Source: Glycomyces buryatensis (GTDB lineage Bacteria > Actinomycetota > Actinomycetes > Mycobacteriales > Micromonosporaceae). From it: a DNA stretch of 64,000 nt. Location of the stretch: positions 1-64,000 of the forward strand of contig NZ_STGY01000067.1 in assembly GCF_004912275.1 (NCBI RefSeq), in the 5' to 3' direction. Below, one piece after another: positions 9,763 to 18,273 of this stretch. The notes below the pieces were generated by a model. It made no database searches, was not told the origin of the DNA, and saw only the letters and a list, made by a program, of their open reading frames with translations. Positions within the stretch are counted from its first letter, which is position 1; each line of letters begins with the position of its first letter. Both the position numbers and the translations under genes were made by a program.

Positions 9763-9805
9763 TCACGCACCGTGTGCTCCCCGCCTCAGGGCCACCAGAC
9801 ACCCC

Positions 9806-10756
9806 CTAGGTGAGTTTCGAGGACCAGGCGAGGCTCAGGCCGGCGGCGGCGAACAGCAGGACCATGGCGGTGGCGATGAACCACTGCGAGATGTCCTGGG
9901 CGATGGTGCGGTAGCCCAGTGACGAGCCCATGTCCTCGTAGACCTCGCGGAGCTCTTCGACGGAGGCGGCCTCGTAGTACTGCCCGGAGGTCTCCTCGGC
10001 GAGTCCGGCGAGGGCATCGCGGTCGACCGGGACGGAGACGAGTTCCTCGTCCAGTTCGATGACGCCTTCGTCCGTGCCGAAGGCGACGGTGGAGACGGGG
10101 ACCTCGGCGGCGGCCGCGGCCTCGGCGGCCTCGTCCACTCCCCTGCCGGCGGTGCGGTAGCCGTCGGAGAGGAGCAGGATGCGGGCGGGGGCGAGCTGGC
10201 CCTCCGCGTCGGTGAGGACCTGCTGGACGGCCTGGAGCGAGGCGAAGACCGCGTCGCCGGTGGCGGTGGCCTCGGCGAGGGTCAGCCCCTGAATCGCGGA
10301 GGTGAGCTGGGCCCGGTCCTTGGTGGGGGGCACGGCGACCGAGGCGTAGCCTGCGAAGGAGACGAGACCGACGTTGTACTGCTGGGGAAGTTCGTTGACG
10401 AAGTCGATCGCGGCGGTCTTGGCGGCGTCGATCCTGGTCGGGTCCACATCGGTGGCCATCATGGACAGTGAGACGTCGATGGCCAGGATGACCGTCGCCC
10501 GTTCCTGGGGTTCCTCGACGTCGACCGCCGGGCGGGTCATGCCGCCGACGAGCACCGCGAGGGCGATGACCATGAGCCCGGCCGGGAAGTGGCGGCGCCA
10601 GCCGGGGACCTTCGGAACGAGCTGGGCCAGGAGCGAGGCGTTCGCGAATCGGACGGCGATGCGCTGGCGGTTGAACTGGGCCCAGACGTAGACGCCGGCG
10701 AGCGCGGCCACCGGGATCAGCGCCAGCAGCCAGAGCGGATCGAGCAGGCGGATCAA
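9806..10756 (-). CDS. VWA-domain membrane protein (BatA-like)
   Basis: A 316-residue protein with two N-terminal membrane segments (about residues 7-25 and 52-72), a von Willebrand A domain with an intact metal site (DVSLS, then a distal Thr and LLLSDG) and a C-terminal membrane helix before LAWSSKLT. A TTG start at 10756 is chosen because it is 5-6 bp after GGAG and the family's L-x-x-P-x-W-L-L start follows at once. It is the last gene of a MoxR-DUF58-VWA set, which in other bacteria forms a membrane chaperone system for assembly or stress tolerance. Homologues of this order (moxR1-Rv1480-Rv1481) flank fabG in mycobacteria. Confidence 0.88.
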   Translation of the reverse strand: MIRLLDPLWLLALIPVAALAGVYVWAQFNRQRIAVRFANASLLAQLVPKVPGWRRHFPAGLMVIALAVLVGGMTRPAVDVEEPQERATVILAIDVSLSMMATDVDPTRIDAAKTAAIDFVNELPQQYNVGLVSFAGYASVAVPPTKDRAQLTSAIQGLTLAEATATGDAVFASLQAVQQVLTDAEGQLAPARILLLSDGYRTAGRGVDEAAEAAAAAEVPVSTVAFGTDEGVIELDEELVSVPVDRDALAGLAEETSGQYYEAASVEELREVYEDMGSSLGYRTIAQDISQWFIATAMVLLFAAAGLSLAWSSKLT

Positions 10757-10775
10757 CGATTCTCCTTTTACGAGG

Positions 10776-11669
10776 TCAGCGGTAGGCGGCGAGGTGGCGG
10801 CGCTCGGCGACGAAGGTCGCGATGTCGCGCAGCCAGTCGGCGCCGGTGGACAGTCGCAGGTGGGCGGCGCCGGCGCCGCGGATGCCCGCGGCGATCCGCC
10901 CGCGCTGGGCGGCGGCGGCCTCGGCGTAGCGGGCGCGGAAGCGGGCGTTGCCGGTCTGGACTTCGACGTGTTCGCCGGTCTCGGGGTCGATGAGGTCGAG
11001 GACGCCGACGTCGGGCAGCCCGAGCTCGGCGGGATCGAGGATCTCGACGCACAGCACCTGCTGGCGCACCGAGAGGCGCCGCAGCTCCCGTTCCCACTCC
11101 GCCTCGTCGATGAAGTCGGAGATGACGACCGCCAGGCCGCGGCGGCGGGTGTGGCGGCGGGTCTTGTCGAGGAGCTCGGCGAGGTCCCCCGGGCCGGTGC
11201 CCTTGGGCATCTGGGTGACCGTGCGCAGCAGCGAGCGCGAGCCGGCGCGCCCGGGCCGGGGCGGGATGGCCTTGGCCGGGCCGCCCTCGGTGACGACGGC
11301 GCCGACGCGGTTGCCGCCGCGGCCCGCCAGGTAGGAGAACGCGGCGACGGCATTGATCGCCAGGTCCCGCTTGAGCATGTTCACGGTGCCGAAGTCCAGG
11401 CTCGGCGAGAGGTCCACGGCCAGCCAGGCCTCCAGTTCCCGGTCGGCGACGGTGGTGCGCACGTGCGGGACGGTGGTGCGGGCGGTGACCGGCCAGTCCA
11501 TATGGCGCACATCGTCACCGGGCCGGTATTCGCGCGCCTCGCCGGGTTCGGAGCCGGGGCCCGGCAGCAGCCCCAGGTAGTCGCCGTGCAGGAGCCCGTC
11601 GAGCCGCCGCGTGATGAGCAGCTGCAACCGGTCGAGCGCGCGCAGGCTGGCGGCGTCCACGTGCACCAC
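10776..11669 (-). CDS. DUF58 domain protein
   Basis: A 297-residue soluble protein with the DUF58 signature REYRPGDDVRHMDWPVTART (residues about 46-65) and a degenerate VWA-like fold (VDLSPSLDFG, VVISDFIDEAEWERELR). Members are encoded between MoxR ATPases and VWA membrane proteins, as here. It starts 3 bp after the moxR stop, and the VWA start is 19 bp downstream. The biochemical role is unknown. It probably bridges the AAA+ ATPase and its VWA client or partner. Confidence 0.88.
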   Translation of the reverse strand: MVHVDAASLRALDRLQLLITRRLDGLLHGDYLGLLPGPGSEPGEAREYRPGDDVRHMDWPVTARTTVPHVRTTVADRELEAWLAVDLSPSLDFGTVNMLKRDLAINAVAAFSYLAGRGGNRVGAVVTEGGPAKAIPPRPGRAGSRSLLRTVTQMPKGTGPGDLAELLDKTRRHTRRRGLAVVISDFIDEAEWERELRRLSVRQQVLCVEILDPAELGLPDVGVLDLIDPETGEHVEVQTGNARFRARYAEAAAAQRGRIAAGIRGAGAAHLRLSTGADWLRDIATFVAERRHLAAYR

Positions 11670-11672
11670 CCG

Positions 11673-12722
11673 TTACCAGGCCCCCGGCTGCTGCGGGCTC
11701 GGGCCCGAACGCGGGGCCGAGTCCTGGCGGGGCGTGACGGTGGGAGCCGGCACGGCCGCGAGCAGCTGGGCGACGATGTGGTCGGCGGCGATGCCGTCGG
11801 CCATGGCGTCGTAGGAGAGGACGAGCCGGTGGCGCAGCACTTCGGGGGCGATGTCGTCCAGGTCCTGCGGCAGGGCGTAGTCGCGACCGCGCAGCAGCGC
11901 GATGGCGCGGGTGGCGCGAATGAGGCCGAGCGAGGCACGGGGACTGGCGCCGTACTGGATGTGCTGGGCCAGCGCGCCGAGCCCGGCGGCGGTCGGGTTG
12001 CGGGTGGCCATGACGATCCGCACCGCGTAGTCGACGAGCGCATTGTGGATGAAGACGCCGTCGGCGGCCTGCTGGAGCCTGAGGATGTCGTCGGAGTCCA
12101 GGACTCGGTCGGGGACGGGGGTGTCCACGCCCATGCGGAAGACGATCTCGCGTTCCTCCGCGTCCGTGGGGTAGCCGACGTTGATCTTGAACAGGAAGCG
12201 GTCGCGCTGCGCTTCGGGCAGCGGGTAGACGCCCTCCTGCTCGATCGGGTTCTGGGTGGCCATGACCAGGAACGGCTTCGGGAGCATGTGGGTCTCGCCG
12301 CCGATCGAGATGTGCTGCTCGGCCATGACCTCGAGCATCGCGGACTGGACCTTGGCCGGGGCGCGGTTGATCTCGTCGGCGAGGACGAAGTTGGTGTAGA
12401 CCGGTCCCAGTTCGACGTCGAAGGTCTCCTTGGACTGGCGGTAGACGCGGGTGCCGACGATATCGGCCGGCACCAGGTCGGGGGTGAACTGGATGCGCTG
12501 GAAGTCGGCGCCCACGACCTTCGCCATCGTCTCGACCGCGAGCGTCTTCGCCACGCCGGGAACGCCTTCGATGAGGCAGTGGCCCCGGGCCAGGAGCGCC
12601 GCGAACATCCGTTCGACCAGGCCGTCCTGGCCGACGATGACCTTTTTGATCTCGAACAGCGCCTTCTCCAGCAGGGCGGCGTTCTCGGCCGGGGTCGAAC
12701 GGTCGGCCTCGGGTGATGCCAT
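11673..12722 (-). CDS. MoxR-family AAA+ ATPase
   Basis: A 349-residue AAA+ protein. Walker A is GVPGVAKT, Walker B is LADEINRA, sensor 1 is in MATQNPIEQEG and the arginine-finger region follows YPLPEAQRDRFL. The C-terminal lid domain carries the SPRASLGL motif, and a Pro/Ser-rich tail ends the protein. ATG 12722 has AGGAG eight bases upstream. MoxR proteins act as chaperones that load or mature partner complexes, usually with the DUF58 and VWA proteins encoded next. Here the three genes are contiguous. A 410-bp intergenic region lies upstream. Confidence 0.93.
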   Translation of the reverse strand: MASPEADRSTPAENAALLEKALFEIKKVIVGQDGLVERMFAALLARGHCLIEGVPGVAKTLAVETMAKVVGADFQRIQFTPDLVPADIVGTRVYRQSKETFDVELGPVYTNFVLADEINRAPAKVQSAMLEVMAEQHISIGGETHMLPKPFLVMATQNPIEQEGVYPLPEAQRDRFLFKINVGYPTDAEEREIVFRMGVDTPVPDRVLDSDDILRLQQAADGVFIHNALVDYAVRIVMATRNPTAAGLGALAQHIQYGASPRASLGLIRATRAIALLRGRDYALPQDLDDIAPEVLRHRLVLSYDAMADGIAADHIVAQLLAAVPAPTVTPRQDSAPRSGPSPQQPGAW

Positions 12723-13132
12723 GTCGGCTCCTGATCCCACGTGGTTCGGTCTGGTGCCTCCGATACTAATTCGCTCGTACGAGACCGGCGCGGCTGGCGT
12801 TCGGGTGTCGAATATTCGCGGCGACACGCCGAAGGCTTTGCCGCGCCGTTTTGACCGTGTTTTGTCAACAACCCGACAGTTCTGGTGGATTTCCTTGGCC
12901 TGCAATGGGTATAACCTTCGTTCACGGTGCGGCGGTGGGGACTTGGCCGCGTTGGCAAGCGTGTTTTGCCCGGGAGAGTGACACGCCGCGCCGATTCAAT
13001 CCGTTGCTGCATTATGTCGGAGCGCTATGCTTTGGAGGCCCGCGCGGCTTCCCCCGTGGCCGCGCGGGCTTTCTTCTCTCCCACGCCACTCGCGTACTAC
13101 TCCGGTGGCCTCGGAGATCTAGAATTACCCTC
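12723..13132. other. 410-bp intergenic region with possible leader RNA
   Basis: No convincing gene is seen. The left part must carry the moxR promoter. On the plus strand a TATAAC hexamer at about 12909 could be a -10 element for transcription toward the hydrolase gene at 13133. About 120 bases further on an intrinsic terminator is present (13038-13080). A short RNA of roughly 150 nt, or an attenuated leader, is possible but no known RNA family was recognised. Confidence 0.35.
13038..13080 (+). terminator. Intrinsic terminator in leader of the 13133 gene
   Basis: A perfect 11-bp stem (GCCCGCGCGGC at 13038-13048 with GCCGCGCGGGC at 13059-13069), a 10-base loop and a pyrimidine-rich tail TTTCTTCTCTC. 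It ends 53 bp before the ATG of the hydrolase-like gene, with no plus-strand gene upstream for it to terminate. Confidence 0.6.
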
Positions 13133-13696
13133 ATGCCCCGTCGTCGACAGGCCCTCCTCCTCCCCGGCCGCAATTACGGAGTTCAAGGGCCCCTTCTGAT
13201 GTTCGCCCACGTCGCGCTGCAGTCAAGGGGCGTGCGGACCTTCCCGGTGGATTGGAAGGACCCCGATTCGCTCGCCGCCGACGAGCAGACCATGATCGAC
13301 GGCGTCTGCGACCAGGTCGAGGCCGTCCTCGACAACGTCCACAACGACGATCCGCCGCTCCTGGTCGGCAAGGCGCTCGGCAGTGCCGCCGCCGTTCTGG
13401 CCGCCCACCACGGGCTCCCGGCGATCTGGTTCACGCCCTTCCTCCAGCACTATCCGATCGTGCAGGCCCTGCGCCGGGCGACGGCCCCCTACCTGCTCAT
13501 CGGGGGGACCGCCGATCCGTCGTGGAACCATTCGCTCGCAATGGAACTGCCCGGCGAGGTATTCGAGGTGAGCGGCGCCGACACCGGCATGTTCATGCGC
13601 GGGCGCCCGCTGGTCGAGTCCGCGCACGTCTTGGCCGACGTCATCGAGGCCATTGAGACGTTCATCGACACCGCGGTGTGGCCCCGTCGCGGCTGA
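13133..13696 (+). CDS. Alpha/beta-hydrolase fold protein lacking the catalytic Ser and His
   Basis: A 187-residue small alpha/beta-hydrolase-like protein (ALLLPGRNYGVQGPLLMF start, IGGTADPSW acid-loop). The nucleophile elbow expected as G-x-S-x-G reads G79-K-A81-L-G83, so Ala replaces Ser. The acid Asp128 is kept. The usual GADH catalytic His is Thr151 in GADTGMF. Two of three catalytic residues are therefore missing, and the protein is more likely a binding or regulatory protein than an enzyme. ATG 13133 follows a leader that contains an intrinsic terminator. A short Cys/His protein and PH-domain genes follow on the same strand. Confidence 0.65.
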   Translation: MPRRRQALLLPGRNYGVQGPLLMFAHVALQSRGVRTFPVDWKDPDSLAADEQTMIDGVCDQVEAVLDNVHNDDPPLLVGKALGSAAAVLAAHHGLPAIWFTPFLQHYPIVQALRRATAPYLLIGGTADPSWNHSLAMELPGEVFEVSGADTGMFMRGRPLVESAHVLADVIEAIETFIDTAVWPRRG

Positions 13697-13721
13697 CTCA
13701 CCGGTGCCGCAGAATTGCGGC

Positions 13722-13925
13722 GTGACCCTCCAATCCGATACGCACGTCTGCTCCGCCCGGGGCTGCCGTCGCGACGCCGCTTGGATGCTCCAGTGGCGCA
13801 ACCCGCGTCTGCACAGCAGCGACCGCGTCAAGCAGTGGGCGGCCTGCGACGACCACCTGACCACCCTCCGCGGTTTCCTGACCTCGCGTGGGTTCCCGTG
13901 CGAGACGGTGAAGTTGGATGATTGA
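13722..13925 (+). CDS. Small Cys/His protein of unknown function
   Basis: A 67-residue protein with a GTG start. It contains CSARGCRRDAAWMLQWRNPR, KQWAACDDH and a C-terminal FLTSRGF. The spaced Cys and His residues (C-x4-C, then C-x2-H) suggest a zinc site. Short proteins of this pattern are common beside PH-domain genes in actinobacteria, but I know no established function. Its stop is 3 bp before the start of the next gene, which supports co-transcription. Confidence 0.65.
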   Translation: MTLQSDTHVCSARGCRRDAAWMLQWRNPRLHSSDRVKQWAACDDHLTTLRGFLTSRGFPCETVKLDD

Positions 13926-13928
13926 CCT

Positions 13929-14435
13929 ATGAATGCTCGTGCGACTCCCGTGTGGGACCTGTGGCCCGCCGATCTCGAATGGCAGCCGATGGCCCGGCAG
14001 CTGCGGACGGTGTGGGTGCTGCGCAGCCTGCTGCGGCTGGGCATCCTCGCCCTGATCGCGGCGGTGGGCCTGACGATCTGGCTCGGTTGGGACGGCCTCC
14101 TGTGGGCCCTCGGCGGGTATGTCGTCATCGCGGGCCTGCGCGCTCTGGCGGTCGCCCGGATCGTCTCCACCTGGGGTTATTCGGAGCGGGCGGAAGACCT
14201 GCTGGTGCGGCACGGGCTGCTGACGCGGCGCCTCAGCATCGTGCCTTACGGGCGCATCCAGCTCATCGACCTGTCGGCCGGACCCGTGGAGCGGATGTTC
14301 GGGCTGACGACGGTGCAGGTGCGCACCGCGGCCCTCGGCTCGACCACCGAAGTGCCCGGCCTCGACCCGGCGGTCGCCGCCGCGCTGCGCGACCGGCTCG
14401 CCGTCCGGGCCGCCGAGGTCCGGGAGGGCCTGTGA
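13929..14435 (+). CDS. Bacterial PH (YdbS-like) membrane protein
   Basis: A 168-residue protein with two membrane helices (about residues 32-75) followed by one bacterial PH-like (bPH2, DUF304) domain with the pattern VRHGLLTRRLSIVPYGRIQLIDLSAGPVERMFGL. This is the YdbS half of a YdbS/YdbT pair. The stop codon overlaps the GTG start of the ydbT-like gene by 4 bp, so the two are translationally coupled. Role is unknown; YdbS/T have been linked to membrane stress and bacteriocin resistance in Bacillus. Confidence 0.85.
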   Translation: MNARATPVWDLWPADLEWQPMARQLRTVWVLRSLLRLGILALIAAVGLTIWLGWDGLLWALGGYVVIAGLRALAVARIVSTWGYSERAEDLLVRHGLLTRRLSIVPYGRIQLIDLSAGPVERMFGLTTVQVRTAALGSTTEVPGLDPAVAAALRDRLAVRAAEVREGL

Positions 14436-15934
14436 GCGCCGCACATCCGGGCGAAGCGGCCGAACCGGAGCCGACTCCCGCGGCGGCACCTGACCAATGG
14501 CCCGCTCCCCCATTGGCGGACTGGCCGATCGGACCCGAGGTCGCCCCCACCGCGAGCGCCCCTCCGCCCGGCGTCCCCCGCCAGCGCCTGCACCCGCTCA
14601 CTCCGCTGCTGGAGAGCTTCCGGTTCTTCGCCGCCGCCATCGCGGCCGCCGGCATCCAGGTCGTCACCTCGCAGAACTACCTCTTCGCGGTGTACATCGC
14701 GCTGGCCGCTGCCGTCCTCGGCGGCGTCGGGAGCCTCATCTCGATCCAGTACCGCGGCTTCGTCATCTGGGGCCCGGAACTGCACATCTACGGCGGCGTG
14801 TTCACCCGCAACCACCGCACGGTGCCGCTGGGCCGGCTCCAGTCGGTGGACGTGGCCCGGCCGCTCAGGGCCAGGCTGTTCGGGTTGGCGCAGTTGAACA
14901 TCGAGGTGGCCGGTTCCGATGGGACCGACGCCAAGCTGGCGTATCTGAAGGCCGACCGGGCGCTGGAGCTGCGGGGCGAGCTGCTGGCGATCGCCGGACG
15001 CCCGAGCGGCGATGTCGCCGTCGATGGCGATGTCGCCGAGACCGACGAGTCCGCCGAAGAGGTGAAGACGCCTCCCCCGGGTCAGGTCGTGCCGCCAGTG
15101 CGGGTGCGGCGCCTGGCCACAGCGTCCCTGCTGGAGGCGCTGCCGGTGCAGATTAGCGCCCTCGTCATCTTCGGGGCGGCGTATTTGACGGCCGGCTCCA
15201 TTTTCGGCTTCAACCGGGTCACGACGACGGTCTGGGTCGGGTTCATCGCCCCGGCGCTGCTCGGGTACGTCCAGAGCACCATCGCCACGGTCAATAAGTT
15301 CCTGCGCAACTGCCGGTTCCGGCTGCGCCGCGACGGGCAGAGCCTGCTCATCGAGCGGGGTCTGACCGACACGAGCCATGAGACGGTCCCGCAGGACCGG
15401 GTCACCGCCGTCAGTTTCGAACGGCCGGTGCTGTGGCGGGGGCGCCGCTGGCGCCGGGTCGAGGTCTCCACGGCGGCGGCCGCCCAGTCGAGCGCCGGGG
15501 TCGGCACGCGCCTGACCACCGTGCTTCCGGTGGGCGAGCCCGACTTGGTCGCCGCGGTGACCGAAGCGGCCGTGCCGGGCCTGCCGTCCCAGTTCACGGT
15601 GGAGCGCCCGCCGAGGCGGGCGCGGTGGCGAATGCCGTTGCGCTGGAAGTGGAACGGCGCCGCACTCGACGAACAGGTCTTCGTCGTCCGCCACGGGCTG
15701 CTGGTGAACACCTACTTCGCCGTGCCGTACGCGCGGATCCAGTCGGTGACCGTGGTGCAGGGGCCGTTGCAGCGCTTGCAGGGGCTGGCGACCGTGCGGG
15801 CGATGACCGCCGGAGGCCTGGGGAACGACGCCGTCGCGTACCACCGCGACGCGCGGGAGGCCGCCTCGATGGCGGACGAACTGCGCGAGCGGGCCGACGC
15901 GGCCGCGGCGCTGGAGACGCCGCGGCTCTCGTAG
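14432..15934 (+). CDS. Multi-PH-domain (YdbT-like) membrane protein
   Basis: A 500-residue protein with a Pro/Ala-rich N-terminal region, then repeated bPH2/DUF304 modules. Each module starts near a hydrophobic hairpin and contains an R-x-x-x-V-P-x-x-R-I/L-Q-S-V motif (HRTVPLGRLQSVDV, HETVPQDRVTAVSF, YFAVPYARIQSVTV). Membrane segments lie near residues 70-105 and 245-285. GTG 14432 overlaps the upstream stop (GTGA). It is the YdbT half of the pair. It is convergent with hisG, 14 bp away. Confidence 0.85.
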   Translation: MSAAHPGEAAEPEPTPAAAPDQWPAPPLADWPIGPEVAPTASAPPPGVPRQRLHPLTPLLESFRFFAAAIAAAGIQVVTSQNYLFAVYIALAAAVLGGVGSLISIQYRGFVIWGPELHIYGGVFTRNHRTVPLGRLQSVDVARPLRARLFGLAQLNIEVAGSDGTDAKLAYLKADRALELRGELLAIAGRPSGDVAVDGDVAETDESAEEVKTPPPGQVVPPVRVRRLATASLLEALPVQISALVIFGAAYLTAGSIFGFNRVTTTVWVGFIAPALLGYVQSTIATVNKFLRNCRFRLRRDGQSLLIERGLTDTSHETVPQDRVTAVSFERPVLWRGRRWRRVEVSTAAAAQSSAGVGTRLTTVLPVGEPDLVAAVTEAAVPGLPSQFTVERPPRRARWRMPLRWKWNGAALDEQVFVVRHGLLVNTYFAVPYARIQSVTVVQGPLQRLQGLATVRAMTAGGLGNDAVAYHRDAREAASMADELRERADAAAALETPRLS

Positions 15935-15948
15935 CGGCGCTCACCCAC

Positions 15949-16794
15949 CTAAAGGCGGCAGGCGTCGATGTTCGACGCCAGGATGCCGCGTGCGCCGAGC
16001 TCGTAGAGCCCGTCCATGACGCGGTGCAGGTCTGAGCGCTCGGTCATCGACTGGACCGCCACCCAGCCTTCCCGATGAAGGGGGGACACCGTCGGCGACT
16101 CGATGCCGGGGGTCAGCTCGACGGCCTGCTCCAGCAGTTCGGCGCGCACGTCGTAGGCGAGCATGACGTAGGAGCGGGCGACCAGGACCCCGCGGACGCG
16201 GCGCAGCAGCTGCTCGGTCGCGGGCGTCTCGCCGTTCCCGGTCTTGTGCACCAGGATCGCCTCGGACTTCATGATCGGCTCACCGAAGACGGCGAGTCCG
16301 GCCTGCTTGAGGGTCGTGCCGGTCTCCACGACGTCGGCGATCGCGTCGGCGACGCCCAGGGCGATGGCGTTCTCGACGGCGCCGGCCAGCTTGATGATCT
16401 CGGCCTCGACGCCCACCGACTCCAGGTTGCGGCGGACCACGCCGGGGTAGGAGGTGGCGATGCGGCGACCGTGCAGACCGGGAACCGAATCGACGGTGCC
16501 GGGACGGGCGGCGTAGCGGAAGGTGGAGCGGCCGAAGCCGAGCGCGACGACCTCATCGACCTCCACGCCGGAGTTGATGGCCAGGTCGCGGCCGGTGATC
16601 CCGAGGTCGAGATCGCCGGAGGCGACGTAGGTGGCGATGTCGCCGGGGCGCAGGTAGAAGAACTCGACCTCGTTGTCGGCGTCCATGACCTGGAGGTCGC
16701 GGGTGGATCGGCGCTGGCGGTAGCCGGCCTCGGTGAGCATTTCAATGGCCCCTTGGGACAGCGATCCCTTGTTGGGCACGGCAATGCGGAGCAT
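15949..16794 (-). CDS. hisG: ATP phosphoribosyltransferase (long form)
   Basis: A 281-residue HisG of the long, self-sufficient type. It catalyses the first step of histidine synthesis, joining ATP and PRPP. The periplasmic-binding-like domains include MLRIAVPNKGSL, DLGITGRDLA and the PRPP-binding region near ADAIADVVETGTTL. The C-terminal ACT-like domain (about residues 210-281) gives histidine feedback control, so no HisZ is needed. hisE is 38 bp upstream on the same strand, forming a two-gene his operon separate from the main his genes, as in other actinobacteria. Confidence 0.95.
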   Translation of the reverse strand: MLRIAVPNKGSLSQGAIEMLTEAGYRQRRSTRDLQVMDADNEVEFFYLRPGDIATYVASGDLDLGITGRDLAINSGVEVDEVVALGFGRSTFRYAARPGTVDSVPGLHGRRIATSYPGVVRRNLESVGVEAEIIKLAGAVENAIALGVADAIADVVETGTTLKQAGLAVFGEPIMKSEAILVHKTGNGETPATEQLLRRVRGVLVARSYVMLAYDVRAELLEQAVELTPGIESPTVSPLHREGWVAVQSMTERSDLHRVMDGLYELGARGILASNIDACRL

Positions 16795-16832
16795 GTGATG
16801 GGCCTTTCGGATGGCGCCTGAGGACGGCGTGC

Positions 16833-17096
16833 TTAGAGGTATTTGTAGACGTCGTCGAGCGCGATGCCCTTGGCGATCATCATCACCTGCAGGTGGTAGA
16901 GCAGCTGTGACATCTCCTCGGCGGCGGCCTCGTCCGATTCGTGTTCGGCGGCCATCCAGACCTCGGCCGCCTCCTCGACGATCTTCTTGCCGATGGAATG
17001 CACGCCGGCGTCGAGGGCGGCGACGGTCCCGGAGCCCTCGGGGCGGGTGAGTGCTTTCTCGGAAAGTTCGGCGTAGAGCTGCTCGAAGGTCTTCAC
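16833..17096 (-). CDS. hisE: Phosphoribosyl-ATP pyrophosphatase
   Basis: An 87-residue all-alpha NTP pyrophosphohydrolase that converts PR-ATP, the HisG product, to PR-AMP. The Mg-binding [14 protein letters not shown] segment and the second-helix acidic residues typical of the MazG-like fold are present. Its length matches stand-alone HisE. It is the first gene of hisE-hisG on the minus strand. Confidence 0.95.
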   Translation of the reverse strand: MKTFEQLYAELSEKALTRPEGSGTVAALDAGVHSIGKKIVEEAAEVWMAAEHESDEAAAEEMSQLLYHLQVMMIAKGIALDDVYKYL

Positions 17097-17240
17097 GGCT
17101 CGGAATTCTACGTCCCCGCTCCGGCGGTGGCGACGCCGCTACGCTGCACGACCACCGGAGCGCACACCATGAGACCTGCGTCGCAGCGCGCGGGGCCCAC
17201 GGGACGGGGCGTGAGGGGCTTTCACTGTCGGCCGATTGGC

Positions 17241-17345
17241 GGATATTAGGGTATTAGAACCCGGTATGGATATTAGTTTGGCCACGTGATCTAATTCTCA
17301 CATCGACATTCACGAATACAGAATGTTGTTGACCGGCAACACGAA
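17241..17345 (+). promoter_or_regulatory. Regulatory region of first GH12 gene
   Basis: AT-richer than its surroundings. It has two copies of GGATATTAG (17241-17249 and 17268-17276, 27 bp apart). A block TGATCTAATT-N5-ATCGACA starts at 17287 and recurs with identical spacing before the second GH12 gene. Inverted repeats ACATTC/GAATGT and GTTG/CAAC follow. It probably contains the promoter and operator of the cellulase gene. Confidence 0.5.
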
Positions 17346-17366
17346 TCGAAGAACAGGCAGGGCATT

Positions 17367-18095
17367 ATGCGACGCAGAACGCTCTTCACCGCCGGAGCCG
17401 CGGCAGCGGTCGCCGGCACCGCCGCGGTCAGCACCCTCCCGGCATGGGCGCAGTCCGATGACGAGGCAGGCGCCTCGCAGACCTGGTCCTCCTCCGATCA
17501 GTGGGGGATGTGGGAGTCCGGCGAGTACACCTTCTACAACAACATCTGGGGTTCCGGTGCCGGCACCCAGACGATCTGGGCGAACACCATCGACGACTGG
17601 GGCGTGACCGCCGACCACCCGAACACCGGCGGCATCAAGTCCTACCCGAACGTCTCCTACACGCTCGGGCTGCCCGTCATGGAGATGGGCGACGTGAGCG
17701 CCACCCTCGCCGTCGACGTTCCGGCGGAGGGCGAGGGGGTCGCCTACAACAGCGCCTTCGACGTCTGGGGCGACGGCCACGCGCACGAGATCATGATCTG
17801 GACCCAGTGGACCTCCAACGTCGGCCCGATCGGCGGCCAAGTCGACACCGTCGAGCTCGGCGGGCACACCTGGGACTACTACCAGGGATCCAACGGCGCC
17901 AACGAGGTCTACAGCTTCCTGGCGCAGGAGCAGTTCACCCAGGGCACGGTCGGTCTGACCGAGATCGCCCAGTGGCTGGTCGCGCAGGGCCACATGCCCG
18001 AGGTCCAGATCGACCAGATCCAGTTCGGCTGGGAGATCACCTCGGCTGCGGGAGGCCACGACTTCACGGTCACGGACTACTCGCTGACCGTCTAA
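17367..18095 (+). CDS. Secreted GH12 endo-1,4-beta-glucanase
   Basis: A 242-residue protein with a twin-arginine-like signal peptide (RRRTLF, hydrophobic core, cleavage after AWA near residue 28), then a single GH12 beta-jelly-roll domain. The nucleophile is E141 in HEIMIWTQW and the acid/base is E223 in IQFGWEIT. NNIWG, NTGGIKSYPN and the cleft tryptophans match the family. It should hydrolyse internal beta-1,4 bonds in amorphous cellulose or mixed-linkage glucan outside the cell. No carbohydrate-binding module is attached. A close paralogue follows 178 bp downstream, with a strong terminator between them, so the two are separate transcription units. Confidence 0.92.
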   Translation: MRRRTLFTAGAAAAVAGTAAVSTLPAWAQSDDEAGASQTWSSSDQWGMWESGEYTFYNNIWGSGAGTQTIWANTIDDWGVTADHPNTGGIKSYPNVSYTLGLPVMEMGDVSATLAVDVPAEGEGVAYNSAFDVWGDGHAHEIMIWTQWTSNVGPIGGQVDTVELGGHTWDYYQGSNGANEVYSFLAQEQFTQGTVGLTEIAQWLVAQGHMPEVQIDQIQFGWEITSAAGGHDFTVTDYSLTV

Positions 18096-18112
18096 TGACA
18101 TCGCTTCACCTC

Positions 18113-18144
18113 GGGGCCGCGGCACTCGCCGCGGCCCCGTTTTT
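18113..18144 (+). terminator. Intrinsic terminator after first GH12 gene
   Basis: A perfect 11-bp GC stem (GGGGCCGCGGC / GCCGCGGCCCC), a four-base loop ACTC and a G-TTTTT tail, 17 bp after the stop codon. Confidence 0.93.
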
Positions 18145-18180
18145 GCCGCTTACGCAGGACTAGTAATTAATTGGGTCATA

Positions 18181-18247
18181 TGATCTAATTAACGAATCGA
18201 CACTCGTGGATTTAGAATTCCGCGAGCAATCAGTGGTGTCGATTCGT
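18181..18247 (+). promoter_or_regulatory. Regulatory region of second GH12 gene with 12-bp inverted repeat
   Basis: It starts with TGATCTAATT-N5-ATCGACA, shared with the first GH12 promoter. A perfect inverted repeat ACGAATCGACAC (18192-18203) / GTGTCGATTCGT (18236-18247) encloses 32 bp, inside which CTCGTGG and CCGCGAG form a further imperfect pair. It could be a paired operator or an mRNA stem. The ATG is 27 bp downstream. Confidence 0.5.
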
Positions 18248-18273
18248 CAGTGGACCCATAGAAAGGCCCTCTC

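Noticed and set aside
12910-13080. 4.5S SRP RNA or c-di-AMP riboswitch
   Set aside because: The diagnostic core sequences of these RNA families were not found in the region.
13922-14431. Long upstream extension of the YdbT-like frame
   Set aside because: It overlaps the YdbS-like gene in another frame and is Arg/Pro/Ala-rich. The GTG at 14432 with GTGA overlap is the better start.
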